Assembly: GCA_002310095.1 (NCBI GenBank)
Contig: DBYH01000007.1
Span: 25,291-89,290, forward strand
Direction of reading: 5' to 3'
Source: Firmicutes bacterium UBA1191
Lineage (GTDB): Bacteria; Bacillota; Clostridia; Peptostreptococcales; Anaerovoracaceae
DNA: 64,000 bases
Positions 7,964-16,980 of the stretch are shown here, piece after piece (positions within the stretch are counted from its first letter, which is position 1; every line of letters begins with the position of its first letter). The notes under the pieces were generated by a model. The model did no database searches. It saw only the letters and a program-made list of their open reading frames with translations, and was not told the origin of the DNA. Made by a program: the position numbers and the translations under genes.

Positions 7964-9724
7964 TCACATTTTATACAAAGATGCGTACTGTCCGTTCATC
8001 TTCATCAGTTCTTCATGTGTTCCTTCTTCTTTTATCTCGCCCTCGTCGATGAGAATGATTCTGTCCGCGTTGCGAATGGTCGACAGACGGTGAGCGATGA
8101 TGATCGTAGTCCTTCCCTCAGCCAGTTTGTCGAAGGCTCCCTGTATCCTGGCCTCCGTGACTGTGTCCAGAGCAGATGTTGCCTCGTCCAGAATGAGCAC
8201 AGGCGGGTTCTTCAGGAAGATGCGGGCGATGGAAACACGCTGCTTCTGTCCGCCTGAAAGCAGAACTCCCCTCTCTCCGGTGTAGGACTCGAATCCATGC
8301 GGCATGGCCATGACGTCGTCGTAAATCTCCGCCTTCTTCGCGGCCTCGATGACTTCCTCGTCAGTAGCGTCAGGTCTGCCGTATCTTATGTTCTCGGCGA
8401 TGGTGTCCGGGAACAGGAATACATCCTGCTGGACTATTCCGATCTTCTTTCTCAGTGTGCTTCTGTTGATCTCGCGGATGTCTGTGCCGCCTATCCTTAT
8501 GGCTCCGTCGTCCACATCGTAGAAGCGCGGAATCAGATGGCATAGCGTGGTCTTGCCGCCTCCCGACGGACCGACGATGGCCACGGTCTCGCCCTCATCT
8601 ATGTGCAGGCTCACACCGCTTATTACGTCTATGCTCTCATCATCAACGCTCTCATCTTCGTACGAGAAGGATACACTGTCTATATCTATGTCATAGCCGG
8701 TGACCGGCTTGCCCTCGCCCGGAGCGAGGTCCTCCTCCGGATCAAGACGCATGATCTCCACGAATCTGGTCAGGCCCGCCCAGCCGTTCATGAATGTCTC
8801 CATAAAGCCGGCGAGCTTCCTTATAGGCGTGATGAATGTGGCGATGTAAAGATAGAACGTGATCAGGTCCGCGTAGTTCATCTCGTCACGCATGATGATC
8901 CATCCGCCAAAGGCCATGATGACCACAGGCATGATGCTCATGAAGAACTCAAGGGACGAAGCGAACATTCCGAAAGCCCTGTAGTTCTCGCACTTGGAGG
9001 TCTTGAACTCCTCGTTGGCAGCCGCGAACTTGGCGTAGTCGGCAGCCTCGTTGGCAAATGCCTTGCTGGTGCGTACGCCCGAAAGGCCCGACTCGACTTC
9101 ACCATTGATCTCGGCCAACTTCTCCTTGACGGTCCTTGCCGTCCTGATCATCCTGCGGCGGTTCAGCATTACCACTATGAGCGCGATCGGCAGGAGTATC
9201 AGGATCACGAGAGCCAGCTTCCACTGTATTGTGAACATGATGATGACGGCGCCGATGATGGTTACGCTCGCTATGAACAGATCCTCGGGTCCGTGGTGGG
9301 CCATCTCAGTGATCTCGAAGAGGTCTCCCGTCATCCTGGACAGCAGCTGTCCTGTCCTGTTTTTGTTAAAGAAGGCGAAGTCCAGACTCTGTATGTGTGA
9401 AAACAGGTCGTCACGAAGGTCCGCCTCCACCCGCACGCCGAACATGTGCCCCCAGTAGGTGATGATGTAGTGCATGACCGCCTTCAGCAGGAAGGCTATG
9501 GCCACGATCAGCATCACCTGGAAGAAGGTTTCGTAGGCCTTGTTCGGAAGCATGTTGTACATGGCATGCCGAGCCACCAGCGGGAATATGAGGTCTACCG
9601 CCGAAGCTATGAGCGCGCAGGAAAGATCCAGCACAAAAAGCCCCATGTGGGGTCTGAAATAGCTCAGGAAAATACTCATTGTCGGTCTGCTGTAATCTTT
9701 GCCTTTTTCCATGTCCTGCTCCAT
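7964..9724 (-). CDS. ABC-type multidrug exporter, fused membrane and ATPase domains
   Basis: 586 residues from the ATG at 9724, which has AAAGGA before it; a TTG at 9739 in the same frame is less likely. Six membrane helices occupy about residues 20-310. The nucleotide-binding domain shows Walker A GPSGGGKTT, signature LLSGGQKQR, Walker B VLILDEATSALD with the catalytic Glu, and the switch histidine in IIAHRLSTI. All catalytic residues are intact, as expected for a homodimeric exporter of drugs, lipids or peptides. It is the first gene of a long reverse-strand run; the next gene begins 13 bases after its stop. Confidence 0.93.
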   Translation of the reverse strand: MEQDMEKGKDYSRPTMSIFLSYFRPHMGLFVLDLSCALIASAVDLIFPLVARHAMYNMLPNKAYETFFQVMLIVAIAFLLKAVMHYIITYWGHMFGVRVEADLRDDLFSHIQSLDFAFFNKNRTGQLLSRMTGDLFEITEMAHHGPEDLFIASVTIIGAVIIMFTIQWKLALVILILLPIALIVVMLNRRRMIRTARTVKEKLAEINGEVESGLSGVRTSKAFANEAADYAKFAAANEEFKTSKCENYRAFGMFASSLEFFMSIMPVVIMAFGGWIIMRDEMNYADLITFYLYIATFITPIRKLAGFMETFMNGWAGLTRFVEIMRLDPEEDLAPGEGKPVTGYDIDIDSVSFSYEDESVDDESIDVISGVSLHIDEGETVAIVGPSGGGKTTLCHLIPRFYDVDDGAIRIGGTDIREINRSTLRKKIGIVQQDVFLFPDTIAENIRYGRPDATDEEVIEAAKKAEIYDDVMAMPHGFESYTGERGVLLSGGQKQRVSIARIFLKNPPVLILDEATSALDTVTEARIQGAFDKLAEGRTTIIIAHRLSTIRNADRIILIDEGEIKEEGTHEELMKMNGQYASLYKM

Positions 9725-9742
9725 ATAATATCCTTTCAACTG

Positions 9743-9771
9743 ATTCTAACACAAACCCCGCTTTGTGTCCT
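9743..9771 (-). promoter_or_regulatory. Promoter of the ABC/ThrE/UPF0210 operon
   Basis: On the reverse strand AGGACA (9766-9771), 17 bases and TAGAAT (9743-9748). The predicted leader of about 15 bases holds the AAAGGA ribosome site. The -35 box touches that of the divergent AEC promoter. Confidence 0.55.
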
Positions 9772-9799
9772 TGTTTATTGTGGCAAAAAAAGTTATAAT
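9771..9799 (+). promoter_or_regulatory. Promoter of the second AEC carrier gene
   Basis: TTGTTT (9771-9776), 17 bases and TATAAT (9794-9799) form a good sigma-A promoter. The predicted start near 9806 gives a leader of about 45 bases containing GAAAGGCGG before the ATG at 9852. Confidence 0.75.
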
Positions 9800-9851
9800 T
9801 ATCATGAGTTTTTGCAGCTCACAGACACACTTAAGAAAGGCGGCACAAAAC

Positions 9852-10805
9852 ATGGACAGCATGGGTGCGGTAGATGTCATTCTGGCACTCGCAAAAGTCT
9901 TCATAATGATTCTCCCGGGCTACATTATCATGAAACTCGGGATCATCAACACAAATCATACACAGGGCGTTTCCAATATCATCACCTACGTGACTTATCC
10001 TTGTCTTGTAATCGCCGCCATGCAGATGGAGTTCTCCTGGGAGACTCTGAACAACTGCAAGTACGTTGTGCTCATCTTCATTGGCGTGGTCATCGCCGCG
10101 ATGATCATCGCCAAGATACTGACATCCATCATCAAGCTTCCTGTATCCCAAAGCGGGATCATGGCCTTCATGATGGTTTTCGGCAACACGGGGTTTCTGG
10201 GACTTCCGGTACTTTATGGACTTCTCGGCAATGAGGGTGTTTTCTACGGCGCCCTGTGCGACTCGTCCTTTGATGTGCTCATGTTTACCATCGGTGTGAC
10301 GCTGATCCGCCAGGCGGCCAAGGGCGAGGAGAAGATGGGCTTCAAGGAGACTGTCAGCGGTCTCATCAATCCGTGCTTCATCGGCGTGCTCATCGGGCTC
10401 CTGTTCTACGTCTGCAGGATCACACTGCCGCCTATCATCGGCGGTCCTGTTGACGCCGTAGGCAGCTGCACAAGCCCGCTGGCCATGATGGTCGTCGGAG
10501 CGCACCTGGCCCGCATAAGCTTCAAGGACATGTTCACGAGCAAGCCGTCATATCTTGTCTGCCTGCTCAAGCTCCTCGTCGCCCCGGCCATAGCGCTGAT
10601 TCTGGTCAAGCTGATCATCGGCGGCGGCACACTGTTCGGAACAGTAATAATACTGGAAGCGGCCATGCCTTGCGCAATGCTTTCAGTAATCCTCAGCGAA
10701 AGATATCACGCGGACGTCGAGTTCGCCACCAAAGGCGTAATGCTCACGACAATACTCAGTCTCATTACGATCCCGATCGTGGCCCTCACGCTGCAGGCAA
10801 TATAA
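9852..10805 (+). CDS. AEC family transporter, second copy
   Basis: 317 residues with about ten membrane segments. The frame is open from 9765, but those codons lie across the promoter, while the ATG at 9852 has GAAAGGCGG eight bases upstream. Conserved blocks (VTYPCLVIAAMQ, MVFGNTGFLGLPVLYGLLG, CTSPLAMMVVGAHLARISF) place it in the same carrier family as the gene at 1818, but the two are clearly diverged. Likely substrates are small organic acids or amino-acid derivatives. It is transcribed divergently from the ABC/ThrE operon and is about 50 bases upstream of the FHA-FtsW gene. Confidence 0.88.
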   Translation: MDSMGAVDVILALAKVFIMILPGYIIMKLGIINTNHTQGVSNIITYVTYPCLVIAAMQMEFSWETLNNCKYVVLIFIGVVIAAMIIAKILTSIIKLPVSQSGIMAFMMVFGNTGFLGLPVLYGLLGNEGVFYGALCDSSFDVLMFTIGVTLIRQAAKGEEKMGFKETVSGLINPCFIGVLIGLLFYVCRITLPPIIGGPVDAVGSCTSPLAMMVVGAHLARISFKDMFTSKPSYLVCLLKLLVAPAIALILVKLIIGGGTLFGTVIILEAAMPCAMLSVILSERYHADVEFATKGVMLTTILSLITIPIVALTLQAI

Positions 10806-10854
10806 CAAACAACATCAAGGCAAAGGCAACAAGGCCTTAATTATAAAAAACAAA

Positions 10855-13047
10855 ATGGAAAACGGGTACGAAGGATTAATGGAATACGTAACGCTTTACT
10901 TCACAACGGGAGTGCGGTGGGTATGCATGGGGCTGGCAGTACTGATACTGCTGCACCAGATTTTTGCGTTGCTCAGAATGCGCAACCCGTCTGAAATATG
11001 GGCATATCTCAAGTGTCCTGATTCAAGCACAGTTCCCCTGACCCACTGGGAAAACCTTATGGGGCGCGCCCGAGGATGCGACATCATCCTTAATCTGGGC
11101 GGAGTCTCCAGGAGCCACGGCACTCTCATCCGTGACTCTGAAGGCGTCTGGGAATACACAGACTTAAACTCCAAAAACGGATCATATATCAACGGCCGAA
11201 AAGTCACCGAGCCGGCCATTCTCCGCGCGGGCGACACCCTGACGGTAGGCGGCGGTGACTTCCAGCTCTACCCTCTCAGCACGAGAGAGCGTCTTGAAAA
11301 TATCGAGAAGAGGAAGCGCCACACCAAGCGCACATCCCCTTGGCTGTCCATGCTGGCAATCACGGTCTTCCAGCTTCTCACAGTGATCCAGTTCCACATC
11401 TCGCTTGGTGACAAGTATCCGGGCCAGCTGACGGCTGCTTTTGCGCTGGTATGCATCGTCATGTGGGTCTATGTCATCGCCCTGCGCATTCTCAAGAGAA
11501 CAGGCTTCGAGGTGGAACTGATAGCATTCTTCCTGTCGACGCTGAGCATATCGCTTACGGCGTCGGCCTATCCGTACGCGGTCCTGAAACAGGCCTTCTG
11601 CGTACTGCTGGGAGTGATGCTCTTCTTCGCAATGTGCTGGCTCCTGCGCGACCTCAACAAAGCCAAGAAACTGATCCCCGTTCTTCTCGGATTCAGCGTC
11701 CTGCTTCTCATAGTCAACCTGGCCATCGGTACGGTCGCCTTCGGATCACAGAACTGGATAACCATCGGCGGATTCACTTTCCAGCCTTCGGAGATAGTCA
11801 AGATAGTCTTCATCTTCGTGGGCGCCGCGTCCCTGAACGAACTGCAGCAGCGGAAGAACCTCCTCATATTCATGGGCTTCAGCGTATTCTGCCTGGGATG
11901 TCTGGCAATAATGGGAGACTTCGGAACCGCCATGATATTCTTCGCCACATTTCTCGTCATCTCATTCCTGCGAAGCGGCGACTTCACCAAGATGTTCCTC
12001 ATACTCGGCGCTGCCGGTCTCATGGGAATGATGGTGCTGAGGTTCAAACCATACATCGCCAACCGCTTCTCAATATGGGGACACGTCTGGGATGACCCGA
12101 CTGACGCGGGCTTCCAGCAGGTGCAGACCATGACCTCCATCGCCAGCGGAGGCATACCCGGCCTGGGCGCGGGCGAAGGAAACCTGAGCGACGTGGCGGC
12201 GGCGAGCACCGACCTGGTCTTCGGAATGCTCTCCGAGGAGTGGGGCCTCGTCATCGCGGTCCTGGCAGTGCTCTGCATAATAACTCTGGCTGTATTCGCC
12301 TACAGGTCCATCATAGCGGGCCGTTCGACATATTACTGCATTGCAGCCTGCGCAGCGACTTCAATGTTCATGTTCCAGACGATACTCAACGTATTCGGCT
12401 CTGTGGACCTGCTGCCGCTCACAGGCGTTACTTTCCCGTTCGTTTCCTCAGGCGGAACGAGCATGATCGTCTCCTGGGCGATGCTGGCCTTCCTCAAGGC
12501 AGCCGACACGCGCCAGAACGCAAGTCTCGCGGTGCGCATCCACGAAAAGGATCCAAACAGTCCGGCTTCCGTGGAATCAGTTTCCGCTGTGGATATATAC
12601 GATCCGGAAGACCTCTACGCTCTTCTGGGCGAAGAATACAGAAAACCGGACAGGAAGGAGCGCAAGGCGGAGGCGAAGAAGGCTGAACCGCAGGCCAAGC
12701 CTCAACCGACGAAGACCGCGAAACCGCGGCCTAAGTCACAGCCGACCAAGACCGCGAAGCCGCAGCCGAGACCTGCCGCTACGCAGCCTAAACCACGACC
12801 TGCGGCTCCTCAGCCGAGACCGCAGCCTAAGGCGCCGGCCGCGACCCCGGGCGTCCGCAAGGAAGAACCGCCTCATCCAAAGGCAGTAAGATACACAGAA
12901 GTCAGCGACGACGATTTCTTCGGCAAGTTCGACCCTCCGGCCAGAACAACCAGACCGAAAAAAGAAGATGATGGTCCGCTGACCCTCGATGACATATTCG
13001 GAGAAAACGGCATGTTCACAGATGACAGGAAAGGAGGCAAGCGATGA
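10855..13047 (+). CDS. FtsW/RodA/SpoVE-family protein with N-terminal FHA domain
   Basis: 730 residues. After one N-terminal membrane helix comes an FHA domain (about residues 60-145) with the phosphothreonine-binding signature: GRARGCDI, SRSHG and DLNSKNGSYINGRKV. A SEDS-type polytopic domain follows (about 160-560) with GGFTFQPSEIVKI, DFGTAMIFF and the C-terminal LPLTGVTFPFVSSGGTSM. The cytoplasmic tail (about 590-700) is rich in Lys, Pro, Gln and Arg. SEDS proteins polymerise lipid II glycan strands with a partner class B PBP, which is the next gene. The FHA domain suggests control by Ser/Thr phosphorylation. The ATG at 10879, preceded by AAGGA, is an alternative start. Confidence 0.9.
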   Translation: MENGYEGLMEYVTLYFTTGVRWVCMGLAVLILLHQIFALLRMRNPSEIWAYLKCPDSSTVPLTHWENLMGRARGCDIILNLGGVSRSHGTLIRDSEGVWEYTDLNSKNGSYINGRKVTEPAILRAGDTLTVGGGDFQLYPLSTRERLENIEKRKRHTKRTSPWLSMLAITVFQLLTVIQFHISLGDKYPGQLTAAFALVCIVMWVYVIALRILKRTGFEVELIAFFLSTLSISLTASAYPYAVLKQAFCVLLGVMLFFAMCWLLRDLNKAKKLIPVLLGFSVLLLIVNLAIGTVAFGSQNWITIGGFTFQPSEIVKIVFIFVGAASLNELQQRKNLLIFMGFSVFCLGCLAIMGDFGTAMIFFATFLVISFLRSGDFTKMFLILGAAGLMGMMVLRFKPYIANRFSIWGHVWDDPTDAGFQQVQTMTSIASGGIPGLGAGEGNLSDVAAASTDLVFGMLSEEWGLVIAVLAVLCIITLAVFAYRSIIAGRSTYYCIAACAATSMFMFQTILNVFGSVDLLPLTGVTFPFVSSGGTSMIVSWAMLAFLKAADTRQNASLAVRIHEKDPNSPASVESVSAVDIYDPEDLYALLGEEYRKPDRKERKAEAKKAEPQAKPQPTKTAKPRPKSQPTKTAKPQPRPAATQPKPRPAAPQPRPQPKAPAATPGVRKEEPPHPKAVRYTEVSDDDFFGKFDPPARTTRPKKEDDGPLTLDDIFGENGMFTDDRKGGKR

Positions 13048-14402
13048 GAAAAGTCGAACGAAGAGCCCTCCTTTGCGTGCTGCTGGGACTGATTCTCCTG
13101 GGAGGTCTCTGCTACTTCATATATGAAGACTGGCATGAAGGCGGCACCTGGGCCGTCTACGAAGGGAACCGCGATGTCTACGCAGACGGCGATCTTGCGA
13201 AGGGCGCCCTCTACGACAACTGCGGCAACCTCCTGATGCGCAATACGGCCGACGGAATGATCTACAATGATGACGCCGACGTCCGCGCCGCGTGCATGCA
13301 CATCACAGGTGACAAGGACAACAACATCGCCACAGGAGCCAACAGAATATTCCTCGACAGGCTCATTGGCTTCGATTTCATAAACGGAATATACTCGCTG
13401 AACAACGACGGAGAGGATGTCTACCTGACTCTTGACTCGGATATCTGCGCTACGGCGTACCGGGCTCTGGCGGGACGCAAAGGCACCGTAGGCGTCTATA
13501 ATTACGAGACGGGCGAACTGGTCTGCATGGTCAGCTCTCCGACTTACGATCCTCAGGATCCGCCTTATACGATTCCTGAAGGGGCCTACATAAACCGCCT
13601 AATATCCGCGGCCTACGCTCCGGGATCTACATTCAAGCTCGTAACCGCCGCCGCGTCCATCGAGACTCAGAGCGACGCCTACAGCTATGAAATAGACTGC
13701 ACAGGCAGCATAGACTACGGTCACGGCGACGAGGTCACGGACCTTTCAGTACACGGAGAGGTCAACCTCAAGAAGGCTCTGGAAGTGTCCTGCAACTGCT
13801 ACTTCGCCAAGCTCTCTGAGAAGGTCGGAGCCGACACGCTGAAGGAGTATGTTGAAAAGACGGGACTCGACAAGAGCTACGATATCGACGGCATGGAGAC
13901 GAGAGCCGGCACCTTCGACTATCCTGAAGGCGGCGTCAACCTGGCGTGGACCGGCATCGGGCAGTACCATGACATGGTCAATCCTTGCTCCATGATGGTC
14001 TACATGGGCGCCATCGCCAACGGCGGAACAGCGGTAATGCCGTCAATAATCAAGCCTTCCAACATCGTATCCGAGAAGATCGACGAGGCGACGTCCGCCC
14101 TCAAGACGAAGGAAATGATCGAGGAGGACACGGCCGAATCCCTGACAGACATGATGCGCAACAATGTTGAGAACCACTACGGCGGCGAAAGCGCCTTCCC
14201 TGGACTCGAGCTCTGCGCCAAGTCGGGAACTGCCGAAGTCGAAGGTCAGGACAATCCGAACGCCTGGTTCGTTGGTTTCCTGAACGACGATAACAACCCG
14301 TACGCCTTCGTAGTAGTCGTTGAGAACAGCGGCTACGGCTCCGAAGTCGGCGGCTCGGTCGCCAACCAGGTGCTTCAGGCGATAGTCAATAACGAAGAAT
14401 AA
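13044..14402 (+). CDS. Penicillin-binding protein (class B transpeptidase)
   Basis: 452 residues: one N-terminal signal-anchor helix (residues 8-26), a short non-catalytic region and a transpeptidase domain. The catalytic motifs are visible: SxxK in APGSTFKLV (Ser near 195), SxN in VSCNCYF (near 248) and KSG in AKSGTAEV (near 392). It cross-links peptidoglycan outside the membrane. The start overlaps the stop of the FHA-FtsW gene by four bases (ATGA), so glycosyltransferase and transpeptidase are coupled one to one. The pedestal is much shorter than in FtsI/PBP2, resembling the small PBPs paired with FHA-linked SEDS proteins. Confidence 0.92.
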   Translation: MRKVERRALLCVLLGLILLGGLCYFIYEDWHEGGTWAVYEGNRDVYADGDLAKGALYDNCGNLLMRNTADGMIYNDDADVRAACMHITGDKDNNIATGANRIFLDRLIGFDFINGIYSLNNDGEDVYLTLDSDICATAYRALAGRKGTVGVYNYETGELVCMVSSPTYDPQDPPYTIPEGAYINRLISAAYAPGSTFKLVTAAASIETQSDAYSYEIDCTGSIDYGHGDEVTDLSVHGEVNLKKALEVSCNCYFAKLSEKVGADTLKEYVEKTGLDKSYDIDGMETRAGTFDYPEGGVNLAWTGIGQYHDMVNPCSMMVYMGAIANGGTAVMPSIIKPSNIVSEKIDEATSALKTKEMIEEDTAESLTDMMRNNVENHYGGESAFPGLELCAKSGTAEVEGQDNPNAWFVGFLNDDNNPYAFVVVVENSGYGSEVGGSVANQVLQAIVNNEE

Positions 14403-14452
14403 GCGAAGAATTAACGAAATACAGGCGTTGAACGAATAACAGACAAAACAAA

Positions 14453-14478
14453 AGACGGCGGGATTTCCCGCCGTCTTA
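14453..14478. terminator. Bidirectional terminator between PBP and DUF3048 genes
   Basis: AAGACGGCGGGA pairs with TCCCGCCGTCTT across a very short loop. The reverse-strand product ends in TTTTGTTTTG and the forward product in a weaker T-rich run. The genes on both sides converge on it. Confidence 0.85.
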
Positions 14479-14491
14479 TATTTCTTATGAA

Positions 14492-15700
14492 TTATTCTGC
14501 AGTATCTTCAGTGTCCCCTGTGTCTTCAGGTGCAGCTGTCTCGTATGAGAACTCCTTGTCCTGATTGAGGACGTATACCCAGGTCTTGCCCGGAGTGAAT
14601 CTGAACTGCTTGCCGTTCTCATCCTTGAAGACGGTTCTGCTGTCCACGTTCTTTCTGTCCCAGGTTCCCTTGATGACTTCGCCCTGAGTGAAGAGAAGCG
14701 CCTCTCCGCCCTCGAACATGTCGATCTTGAGTCTGCCCTTAGGGTCCGTAGCTCCAGTATCAGGATCAACCATGAATGTGCTGTTGACCTTCTGCACGAG
14801 AATGTTATCGAACTCAAGCTGCTCGCCCGTCTCTTTATCAATGAACGGCTCGCCGTACCAGTATCTCAGGTACTTGCCCTTCTCAGCGTCCCACTCGCAG
14901 GTGCTGTCGCATCCGAGAGCCTTAACGTGCAGTGAAGATGCCATTTCCGGCTCGGCCAGAACTTTCTGTGCCTCTTCGAGAGCAGCCACGTCTTCTTCAT
15001 CTGTGCTTCCCGTCTTCTCGTCGATCACAGCCTGAGCCTCTTTCTTTGCGGCCTCCTGTTCTTCTTTCCACTTGTCGTCGCGGAACTTCCAAGGTTTTAT
15101 GATCTGCCTTTCTTTCAGCGCGCCCTGTTCTTTCTCAGCGTTCTCGATGCTCGACCAGTCGATGTAAGCATTGTTCGGCGCTGTTTTGTCGCTTACTCTG
15201 TAGAACAGATCCGTCTCCTGCATTCCGTTGATGTGCGGAACATCGTTCATTCTCATGTACGCTCTGGCGTGCTTGCCCCAGCCGTAGCCAACGTGGAACG
15301 CCTTGTACTCCGTAGCGAGATCTACGAAATAGTATCTGACGCTCCTTATCGGACCAACCTTATCAGGAAGATCTGAATAGAATATAGCCTGCAGTCTGGT
15401 GAGCTCACCTTCTACAGGAAACTCGTAGATAATATCAGCGTGGGAAATGTTCGACTGTGGAACTGCCCCGTAAGTATCGTTCGGAATGGATACCTGCACA
15501 GGTCTCATTGGAAGATCTTCTTCCGATTGAATTTCGATACCTGTTATCGGATTGATAAGAACCTCAGGCTCAGCCGGCTTATCCGACGTGTTGTCTCCGC
15601 CTCCACATCCGGTCAGGGCGATCGTGCCCATCGCAAGAATCAAAATGAATGCTGCCGCGAAGATGTATTTCAGGTTCTTCGTTCCCTTCTTTTCTTTCAT
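14492..15700 (-). CDS. DUF3048 (YerB-like) lipoprotein
   Basis: 402 residues. A lipoprotein signal peptide ends in the lipobox ALTGC (Cys about residue 32), followed by a short Gly/Asp linker. The body matches DUF3048: RPVQVSIPNDTYGAVPQSNI, then ADIIYEFPVEGELTRLQAIF, KVGPIRSVRYYFVDLA and the C-terminal GTWDRKN and TPGKTWVYVL. An acidic, probably coiled insert (about residues 205-250) separates the halves. The family is extracellular, membrane-anchored and uncharacterised. The gene is monocistronic, with a terminator directly after it. Confidence 0.9.
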   Translation of the reverse strand: MKEKKGTKNLKYIFAAAFILILAMGTIALTGCGGGDNTSDKPAEPEVLINPITGIEIQSEEDLPMRPVQVSIPNDTYGAVPQSNISHADIIYEFPVEGELTRLQAIFYSDLPDKVGPIRSVRYYFVDLATEYKAFHVGYGWGKHARAYMRMNDVPHINGMQETDLFYRVSDKTAPNNAYIDWSSIENAEKEQGALKERQIIKPWKFRDDKWKEEQEAAKKEAQAVIDEKTGSTDEEDVAALEEAQKVLAEPEMASSLHVKALGCDSTCEWDAEKGKYLRYWYGEPFIDKETGEQLEFDNILVQKVNSTFMVDPDTGATDPKGRLKIDMFEGGEALLFTQGEVIKGTWDRKNVDSRTVFKDENGKQFRFTPGKTWVYVLNQDKEFSYETAAPEDTGDTEDTAE

Positions 15701-15801
15701 GGCTGCTTGTTCCTTTCATGTGTTATTGTGTTATAATAGCTTGTACCTGATATTATATATGGAAAATTACAGTTTTTGCTAAATCATAACAACATTTAAG
15801 A

Positions 15802-16056
15802 ATGAGATACGAATACTACCCTAAGGGCGTATGCCCTATGAAACTCGAGTTCGACCTGGACGGCGACGTTGTTTCCAACATCGTCTTCACAGGCGGCTGC
15901 AACGGCAACCTCAAGGCCATCTCAACACTGGTGGACGGATGGACTGTCGATGAGATCACATCCAAGCTCGCCGGCAACACCTGCGGTTTCAAGAAGACCT
16001 CCTGCGCCGACCAGCTCTGCATAGCTCTTACAAAAGCAAGGGAAAGCGAAGCATGA
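15802..16056 (+). CDS. TSCPD domain protein (TIGR03905 family)
   Basis: 84 residues. The TSCPD fold is recognised by VVSNIVFTGGCNGNLKAIST and the C-terminal CGFKKTSCADQL. The domain also occurs at the C-terminus of B12-dependent ribonucleotide reductases and alone in small proteins of unknown role; the paired cysteines suggest metal or redox chemistry. Its stop overlaps the next start by four bases, coupling it to endonuclease IV. No clear ribosome-binding site is visible upstream. Confidence 0.88.
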   Translation: MRYEYYPKGVCPMKLEFDLDGDVVSNIVFTGGCNGNLKAISTLVDGWTVDEITSKLAGNTCGFKKTSCADQLCIALTKARESEA

Positions 16057-16889
16057 CTCTCTTCATCGGATACCACCTGTCATCAGTAAACGGTTTTCTG
16101 GCCATGGGGCTCGAAGCAATAAAGGCGGGGGCGAACACCTTCGCCTTCTTTACGCGCAATCCCCGGGGCGGCAAGGCAAAGGCAATAGATCCTGACGACG
16201 CGGCCGCTCTCAGAGGCCTCCTGACCGGCAACAACTTCGGCAGGCTGGTCGCTCACGCTCCCTATACTTTGAATCCGTGCAGCGACAAAGAGAATGTGCG
16301 CGAGTTCGCGCGCATGTGTATGGAAGATGACATGAAGCGCATGGAGTACCTGCCGGGAAACTACTACAATTTCCATCCGGGCAGCCACGTGGGTCAGGGA
16401 ACCGAAGCGGGCATCGGGATGATCACTGCCCTTCTCAACGACATCATCACCCCTGAGCAGACCACGACCGTTCTGCTCGAAACCATGTCGGGCAAAGGCT
16501 CCGAGGTGGGCGGAACCTTCGAGGAATTGGCCGCCATCATTGACGGGGTGAAACTGAAAGATAAGATCGGAGTCTGCATGGACTCCTGCCACATAAGCGA
16601 CGCGGGCTACGACATAATAAACGACCTGGACGGGGTGCTGGACGAGTTCGACCGGATTGTCGGCCTGGACAGACTGAAGGCCCTGCACATAAACGACAGC
16701 AAAAATCCGCCAGGCTCACACAAGGACCGCCACGCATGCATCGGCGAAGGCGAATTGGGACTGGACGTGATCGGCCGCTTCATCAGTCACCCGAAGCTTG
16801 CCGGACTGCCATGCATACTGGAAACACCGAACGAATTCGAAGGCTACAAAAGAGAAATACAGCTGCTCCGCGAATGGATGTGTCAATAG
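16053..16889 (+). CDS. nfo: Deoxyribonuclease IV (AP endonuclease, family 2)
   Basis: 278 residues of a TIM-barrel AP endonuclease that cleaves DNA 5' to abasic sites. Metal-binding segments are present: LVAHAPYTLN, YNFHPGSHVG, LLETMSGKG, VCMDSCHISDAGYD, ALHINDSKNPPGSHKDRHA and GLPCILETPN. The start overlaps the TSCPD stop (ATGA). The final residues (REWMCQ) and the TAG stop are encoded inside a 30-bp dispersed repeat (16879-16908), so insertion or growth of that repeat has set the C-terminus. Confidence 0.93.
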   Translation: MTLFIGYHLSSVNGFLAMGLEAIKAGANTFAFFTRNPRGGKAKAIDPDDAAALRGLLTGNNFGRLVAHAPYTLNPCSDKENVREFARMCMEDDMKRMEYLPGNYYNFHPGSHVGQGTEAGIGMITALLNDIITPEQTTTVLLETMSGKGSEVGGTFEELAAIIDGVKLKDKIGVCMDSCHISDAGYDIINDLDGVLDEFDRIVGLDRLKALHINDSKNPPGSHKDRHACIGEGELGLDVIGRFISHPKLAGLPCILETPNEFEGYKREIQLLREWMCQ

Positions 16890-16908
16890 GGACGGTTCGA
16901 TTGACACA
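16879..16908. repeat. 30-bp dispersed palindromic repeat, copy 2
   Basis: TGTGTCA-N16-TGACACA with core AGGGACGGTTCGAT. The arms extend to nine paired bases (TGTGTCAAT/ATTGACACA). It supplies the last codons and the stop of the endonuclease IV gene. Confidence 0.85.
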
Positions 16909-16932
16909 TCGATATTAATTGTAAATGACATT

Positions 16933-16964
16933 AAAAGGACGCCGCAGCGCGGCGTCCTTTTAGA
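16933..16964. terminator. Bidirectional terminator between nfo and nhaC-like genes
   Basis: GGACGCCGC, loop AGC and GCGGCGTCC are flanked by AAAA and TTTT, so the hairpin works for both convergent genes. Confidence 0.9.
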
Positions 16965-16980
16965 TTGCTTTTGCTTAAGC

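Noticed and set aside
16879..16908. tRNA T-arm-like GGTTCGATT in the 30-bp repeat
   Set aside because: No acceptor, D or anticodon stems surround any of the three copies.
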